From: Anaerolineaceae bacterium 4572_78
GTDB taxonomy: Bacteria; Chloroflexota; Anaerolineae; 4572-78
Assembly: GCA_002084875.1 (NCBI GenBank)
Contig: NBMH01000061.1
Span: forward strand, 1-63,426
Reading direction: 5' to 3'
Length of the DNA: 63,426 bases
Shown here: in pieces, positions 60,606-63,426 of the stretch
How the letters are laid out: each line of letters opens with the position of its first letter
Numbering within the stretch: the first letter of the stretch is position 1
Notes under the pieces: model-generated
The model's database searches: none
Told to the model about the DNA's origin: nothing
The model's input: only the letters and a program-made list of their open reading frames with translations
Position numbers and translations under genes: made by a program

Positions 60606-61040
60606 TTAAGACTCAATTACCTTTATAAATTCCTCAATTTCTGCTATCAACGCAGGTAAATTAGGATATTCAAAACTCATATTCGGTGCAGGTATTCGAT
60701 TTCGCCTTATATTCGGTGGTACATGCTTGTGATGTGGGTGTGTACTTGCCAATGTTGGGTCATTAGGATGTGGTTGTGAATCATACCAATACAGTTTTTT
60801 ATTACCTTGCCATACTTCATAACCATACCAATCAATTACCAATTGTAACGTGTCAAATATAACCCGTTCACTGACCACAAGCCGAATATCATGTCCGAAG
60901 AATAATTCACCCCTAATTCTTGCAAGTGTTGAACCACGCCGAATAAAAACAAGGCTTGATCTCAAAACATAAGAAAATTGCTCTGTGATAGTGTACAAAA
61001 ATAATTCATAATCGCTGGGTGTACGAAAGTGTTTTTTCAT
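60606..61040 (-). CDS. TumE/DUF6516-like toxin
   Basis: A 144-residue protein. ELFFGHDIRLVVSERVIFDT, VIDWYGYEVW, KLYWYDSQPHPNDPTLASTH PHHKH and a final helical segment match, as I recall it, the DUF6516 (TumE) toxin family: a YDSQPHP motif followed by histidine-rich PHHKH. Its ATG coincides with the last base of the upstream partner (1-base overlap at 61040). The family assignment is from memory of the motif and should be searched. It is followed by attC-like site 4, making a complete cassette. Confidence 0.6.
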   Translation of the reverse strand: MKKHFRTPSDYELFLYTITEQFSYVLRSSLVFIRRGSTLARIRGELFFGHDIRLVVSERVIFDTLQLVIDWYGYEVWQGNKKLYWYDSQPHPNDPTLASTHPHHKHVPPNIRRNRIPAPNMSFEYPNLPALIAEIEEFIKVIES

Positions 61041-61336
61041 TATGCAGGTATAGGTTGTGTTACAGGTGATTGAATAACCTGAATGAGACCATTTAGGGTG
61101 AGTGTTTGTTGTTGTATACGCTGGACTTCGTTTCGGTATTCAGCCTGTCGAACAAGCCATGTTTTGTATACACTTCCCCATTCTCCAAAATCTAAAACCC
61201 AATTATCATCTTCGGGTTCTTCACCCATGCTATAAACCGCATAAAACGTTTCAGAACGAACACCATATTTGTTCTCAAAAAAGATTAAGTCTTCTTCAAG
61301 TGCATGTATATCCATTAAAATGTTACGTAAATTCAT
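61040..61336 (-). CDS. Partner (antitoxin) of the TumE-like toxin
   Basis: A 98-residue helical protein. ALEEDLIFFENKYGVRSETF YAVY, with FGEWGSVYKTWLVRQAEY later, resembles small antitoxins in which a long helix is followed by a (E)W-x-S-x-Y segment. GAGGTGAATTG precedes ATG 61336 (a TTG three bases earlier is also possible). Stop overlaps the toxin start by one base. Antitoxin role follows from order and coupling. Confidence 0.6.
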   Translation of the reverse strand: MNLRNILMDIHALEEDLIFFENKYGVRSETFYAVYSMGEEPEDDNWVLDFGEWGSVYKTWLVRQAEYRNEVQRIQQQTLTLNGLIQVIQSPVTQPIPA

Positions 61337-61373
61337 CAATTCACCTCAAATCAAAAAAACAAAACCTAAACCT

Positions 61374-61446
61374 ATTATACCACAAAACCATCCCACCACC
61401 AAAATCAAAACAAGGCAAACCAATTATGCAAAGTCAGTTTGCCGTG
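61374..61446 (-). promoter_or_regulatory. Cassette leader: inverted repeat plus extended -10 promoter
   Basis: Minus strand: CACGGCAAAC ... GTTTGCCTTG (61446-61411), TTTTGATTTTGGTGGTGGGA, TGGTATAAT with TATAAT at 61379-61374. One arm has a T-to-G-type change relative to the other leaders. Confidence 0.7.
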
Positions 61447-61456
61447 TCAGTATGCA

Positions 61457-61545
61457 AAATAACACCAAGTGCTGGCGGGGGCAGGCTACCTGCTAAATTG
61501 AAATAGAAGCCACCTTCTGCCCTCGCCAGCCACGCCTTGTTATTT
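61457..61545 (-). repeat. attC-like cassette recombination site 5
   Basis: AAATAACAAGGCGTGGCTGG, GCGAGGGCAGAAGGTGGC, then GCAGGTAGCCTGCCCCCGCC and AGCACTTGGTGTTATTTTGC on the minus strand. Outer triplets at 61539-61541 and 61461-61463. Confidence 0.78.
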
Positions 61546-61552
61546 GATTTGC

Positions 61553-61996
61553 TTAGTTGTCAAACTCATTTAAGAACGACATTGCATCAAAACAACGAAA
61601 CCTATTCTGATGAGCCATTGATTCTTTGAGTAATTCACGATTAGCCGAAATCATGCAATCTACTTGACCATGTAATGCGGTCAAATAAATACGAACATCT
61701 TCACGATGTATATTTGTTGTTTTTTCAACATGTTTTACATCATTTTCATGAACATATACATATTCAACGTGATATGTTGACCAAATATAATGCAGTAACA
61801 ATCCAACCCAATCACGGTTTTTTAGTCGTTTGCCAACCCTGCGAACCTGCAACTCTAGTTCGTTAGAAAATATCAATGTTAGGTTTGATAAACTTGCTAA
61901 AAAATCGAGTAGTTTTCCTTCTTCACTATCGTTGTCTAAAAAACCAATGATAAAAACATTTGTATCTAACAAAACACGCTGTGGTAATTGGGTCAT
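61553..61996 (-). CDS. PIN-domain toxin
   Basis: A 147-residue PIN ribonuclease. VLLDTNVFIIGFLDND (first Asp), LIFSNELELQVRRV (Glu), HREDVRIYLTALHGQ (Asp) and DCMISANRELLKE place the usual acidic residues. Upstream AbrB-type antitoxin overlaps it by 4 bases (61993-61996). The stop is followed within ten bases by attC-like site 5. Apparently complete. Confidence 0.82.
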   Translation of the reverse strand: MTQLPQRVLLDTNVFIIGFLDNDSEEGKLLDFLASLSNLTLIFSNELELQVRRVGKRLKNRDWVGLLLHYIWSTYHVEYVYVHENDVKHVEKTTNIHREDVRIYLTALHGQVDCMISANRELLKESMAHQNRFRCFDAMSFLNEFDN

Positions 61997-62289
61997 GATG
62001 CTTCACTGGCTATTTCACGGCGAACTTGCCTCATAAGGTCTACAATTTGTTCACGAGAATGATACCCCTCTGAATGAAAAGCCTGGCGTATTAAGTGATT
62101 AAGTGCTTCTTTACTCGGTGGCAATGTACGTTGAATTTTTTGCACCATGACTTGACCAGGTGTAATAACTGACAAAACAATGTTGTCCCCTTTTTGTAAA
62201 CCCAATTGATGCAATTGTTCGGCTGAAAATTGAAGATAACCTTCTTGAGATATATTTGCTAAAATTGGTGCATGTGATATATTTAACAT
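61993..62289 (-). CDS. AbrB/SpoVT-type antitoxin
   Basis: A 98-residue protein. The N-terminal ~50 residues (ANISQEGYLQFSAEQLHQLG LQKGDNIVLSVI) form a swapped-hairpin AbrB DNA-binding domain (strand, 'G-x-L-x-h', then LGLKxGD). The C-terminal helices (SKEALNHLIRQAFHSEGYHS) should bind the toxin. The 4-base overlap with the PIN gene implies coupling. The promoter TATAAT at 62336-62331 is ~40 bases upstream. Confidence 0.82.
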   Translation of the reverse strand: MLNISHAPILANISQEGYLQFSAEQLHQLGLQKGDNIVLSVITPGQVMVQKIQRTLPPSKEALNHLIRQAFHSEGYHSREQIVDLMRQVRREIASEAS

Positions 62290-62330
62290 AAAATTGTACC
62301 AAATAAAATATTAAAAACTAAACCAAACTC

Positions 62331-62403
62331 ATTATACCACAAAACCACCCCACCACCAAAATCAATTCAAGGCAAACCAACCATGCAAAGTAAGTTTGCC
62401 TTG
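62331..62403 (-). promoter_or_regulatory. Cassette leader: inverted repeat plus extended -10 promoter
   Basis: Minus strand: CAAGGCAAAC ... GTTTGCCTTG (62403-62368), AATTGATTTTGGTGGTGGGG, TGGTATAAT with TATAAT at 62336-62331. It matches the first 36 bases of the window almost exactly. Confidence 0.72.
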
Positions 62404-62414
62404 TCAACACGCAA

Positions 62415-62503
62415 AAATAACGCTAAGTGCTGGCGGGGGCAGGCTACCAGCTAAATTGGAATAGGTGCCAGCTCCTGCCCTCGCCAGCCACGCCTTGTTA
62501 TTT
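62415..62503 (-). repeat. attC-like cassette recombination site 6
   Basis: AAATAACAAGGCGTGGCTGG, CGAGGGCAGGAGCTGGC, AGCTGGTAGCCTGCCCCCGC and CAGCACTTAGCGTTATTTTT on the minus strand. Outer triplets at 62497-62499 and 62419-62421. Its arms are among the best paired of the seven. Confidence 0.8.
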
Positions 62504-62511
62504 GAATTTCA

Positions 62512-62832
62512 TTACTGAATCCTGTCAAACAGTTTTTTCAAGTCATCATATTGATACGGTGGACGTTTGCGAACTCCCAACACAGATACTTGCTGGTAAT
62601 CTTCCTCAACAAAGTAAATAATTCGCCATACTCCAATTCTGATACGATACAGTTTACTATCTGCATCTAATTGTATTCCTGCTTTTTCCGTATCCAATTC
62701 TTTACTGTTATGAGGTGTAATATTATTTTCTAAAGAACGAATGGCTTTCCAAACTCTTTGACGAATACTACCAGGCAAACGGCGGATGTCTTTACATACT
62801 TCCTTGTCAACTTCAATATTATAATAGCCCAT
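62512..62832 (-). CDS. RelE/ParE-superfamily toxin
   Basis: A 106-residue protein with the RelE fold pattern: YNIEVDKEVCKDIRRLPGSI RQRV (helices), SKELDTEKAGIQLDADSKLY RIRIGVWRIIYFVEED (central strands with the R-x-R-x-G-x-W-R-x-I-Y signature) and VLGVRKRPPYQYDDL. RelE-type toxins cut mRNA on the ribosome. It overlaps the upstream antitoxin by 14 bases. Complete. Confidence 0.88.
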   Translation of the reverse strand: MGYYNIEVDKEVCKDIRRLPGSIRQRVWKAIRSLENNITPHNSKELDTEKAGIQLDADSKLYRIRIGVWRIIYFVEEDYQQVSVLGVRKRPPYQYDDLKKLFDRIQ

Positions 62833-63070
62833 CAGCCACTAACTCCTGTTCGAAATCATCTAATGACATCATATCTGTTTGCCCTTTTGCTCGTCTATCT
62901 AGCCAATTTTGTAAAATAGCAACATCTTCTACATATTCAAGCAATTCAACAGTTTGTTCCCATGTTTTTATCATTTTACTCCAAAGAGTAAATGGTACAA
63001 GCACATCAGTTTTTTCACCTTCGTCATTAGTTAAAAAACGTACATCTTTTAATACTTCGGTTATATTCAT
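62819..63070 (-). CDS. Antitoxin of the RelE-type toxin
   Basis: An 83-residue protein from ATG 63070 (GACAGGAGAAAAATA upstream). LKDVRFLTNDEGEKTDVLVP FTLW fits a Phd/DUF-type beta-alpha N-terminus, and WLDRRAKGQTDMMSLDDFEQ EL fits a toxin-binding tail. It overlaps the toxin gene by 14 bases. The family is not named with certainty. Confidence 0.75.
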   Translation of the reverse strand: MNITEVLKDVRFLTNDEGEKTDVLVPFTLWSKMIKTWEQTVELLEYVEDVAILQNWLDRRAKGQTDMMSLDDFEQELVADGLL

Positions 63071-63104
63071 TATTTTTCTCCTGTCAAAGAAATAATATGA
63101 GTCT

Positions 63105-63141
63105 ATTATACCACAAAACCACCACACCTGTCAACATGCAA
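63105..63141 (-). promoter_or_regulatory. Compact cassette leader without the inverted repeat
   Basis: Minus strand: TTGACA (63134-63129), an 18-bp spacer GGTGTGGTGGTTTTGTGG, TATAAT (63110-63105). The CAAGGCAAAC hairpin is absent here, so the TTGACA next to the attC-like site becomes a proper -35. Confidence 0.7.
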
Positions 63142-63230
63142 AAGTAACGCTAAGTGCTGGCGGGGGCAGGCTACCAGCAAAACTGGAATAGAAGCCAACT
63201 CCCGCCCTCGCCAGCCACGCCTTGTTATTT
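63142..63230 (-). repeat. attC-like cassette recombination site 7
   Basis: AAATAACAAGGCGTGGCTGG, GCGAGGGCGGGAGTTGGC, GCTGGTAGCCTGCCCCCGCC and AGCACTTAGCGTTACTTTTG on the minus strand. Outer triplets at 63224-63226 and 63146-63148. Confidence 0.78.
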
Positions 63231-63237
63231 GATGTGT

Positions 63238-63426
63238 TTATAAGTCGAATTTCTGGCAAAATTCTTGAGGTGACATGACCTCAAAATAATGTCCTGATGA
63301 TAGCCCTCTTAGAAAATCAATGCGATTGTCTGAAACAATCGCATTGATTTTTTGCCATTCAGCAAAACCACCAATAATTGCATCACCTTTTTTCAAGCCT
63401 TTAGCTTTTAACATACGTACATACAC
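63238..63426 (-). CDS. PIN-domain toxin, C-terminal part (cut by window end)
   Basis: The last ~62 codons of a PIN toxin: GLKKGDAIIGGFAEWQKINA IVSDNRIDFLRGL, with Asp in GDAII and Asp in SDN, and FEVMSPQEFCQKFDL at the C-terminus. The N-terminal half lies outside the window. It is followed by attC-like site 7, so it belongs to the next cassette of the right array. Confidence 0.8.
   Translation of the reverse strand: MYVRMLKAKGLKKGDAIIGGFAEWQKINAIVSDNRIDFLRGLSSGHYFEVMSPQEFCQKFDL

Noticed and set aside
1-63426. Integrase (intI) or attI site that would complete an integron
   Set aside because: I found no tyrosine recombinase in either orientation, so the arrays are called integron-like from their attC-type sites only.

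Overview
The window reads as an AT-rich bacterial contig, most likely from the Chloroflexota (Anaerolineae-like). This is an inference from gene content: giant fused kinase/AAA-ATPase/TPR/GAF signalling proteins, a proline-rich '[15 protein letters not shown]' solute-binding lipoprotein, a PTPS-related membrane protein, baseplate-J-like and TIGR00266 proteins, and IscB/HEARO elements. No rRNA gene or taxonomic marker is present. Both ends of the window lie inside repeated cassettes, so they are probably assembly breaks.

Layout. (1) 1-3728 and 60114-63426 hold two arrays of small cassettes. Each cassette ends in a ~90-bp imperfect palindrome with the architecture of an integron attC site (AAC...GTT ends, paired L boxes, one extrahelical G). 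The left array runs on + and the right array on -, so both point inward. Cargo is mainly toxin-antitoxin or toxin-immunity pairs (Doc, papain-fold toxin, TumE/DUF6516-like, AbrB-PIN, RelE, PIN) plus one large membrane protein. Most cassettes also carry a shared leader with a perfect 10-bp inverted repeat and an extended -10 promoter (TGGTATAAT). No integrase is in the window. (2) 3.8-12.3 kb: retropepsin pair, tRNA-Val, an M24 peptidase, an IscB element with its omega-RNA, membrane proteins, asnA. (3) 12.3-31.6 kb: a signalling block with two giant Ser/Thr-kinase-AAA-TPR-GAF proteins ending in a PP2C phosphatase or a histidine kinase, a propeller hybrid kinase with a class III cyclase, an AAA/PDDEXK protein and an aldehyde dehydrogenase. 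(4) 31.7-37.6 kb: saccharopine dehydrogenase, DegV with a broken ECF sigma factor, a metallo-beta-lactamase-fold protein. (5) 37.9-39.7 kb: two more toxin-antitoxin pairs, framed by a second repeat set unrelated to attC. (6) 40-52.5 kb: baseplate-J-like protein, ruvX, a STAND-TPR plus radical-SAM/SPASM operon, an HtrA protease, an amidase-VWA-cohesin-dockerin surface protein, TIGR00266. (7) 52.6-59.8 kb: a maltose-type ABC importer (malE frameshifted) and a response-regulator/GAF/histidine kinase.

Two themes cross the whole window. Several palindromic repeat families occupy most intergenic spaces, and one has entered a coding frame. At least five genes carry internal deletions, some joined at short homologies, and one gene carries tandem duplications. 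This leaves iscB without its N-terminal PLMP domain and RuvC-II glutamate, one kinase without Walker B, and the cyclase, the ECF sigma factor and malE out of frame. The strongest candidates for something new are the insulated integron-like cassette arrays and the PLMP-less, RuvC-II-mutant IscB.
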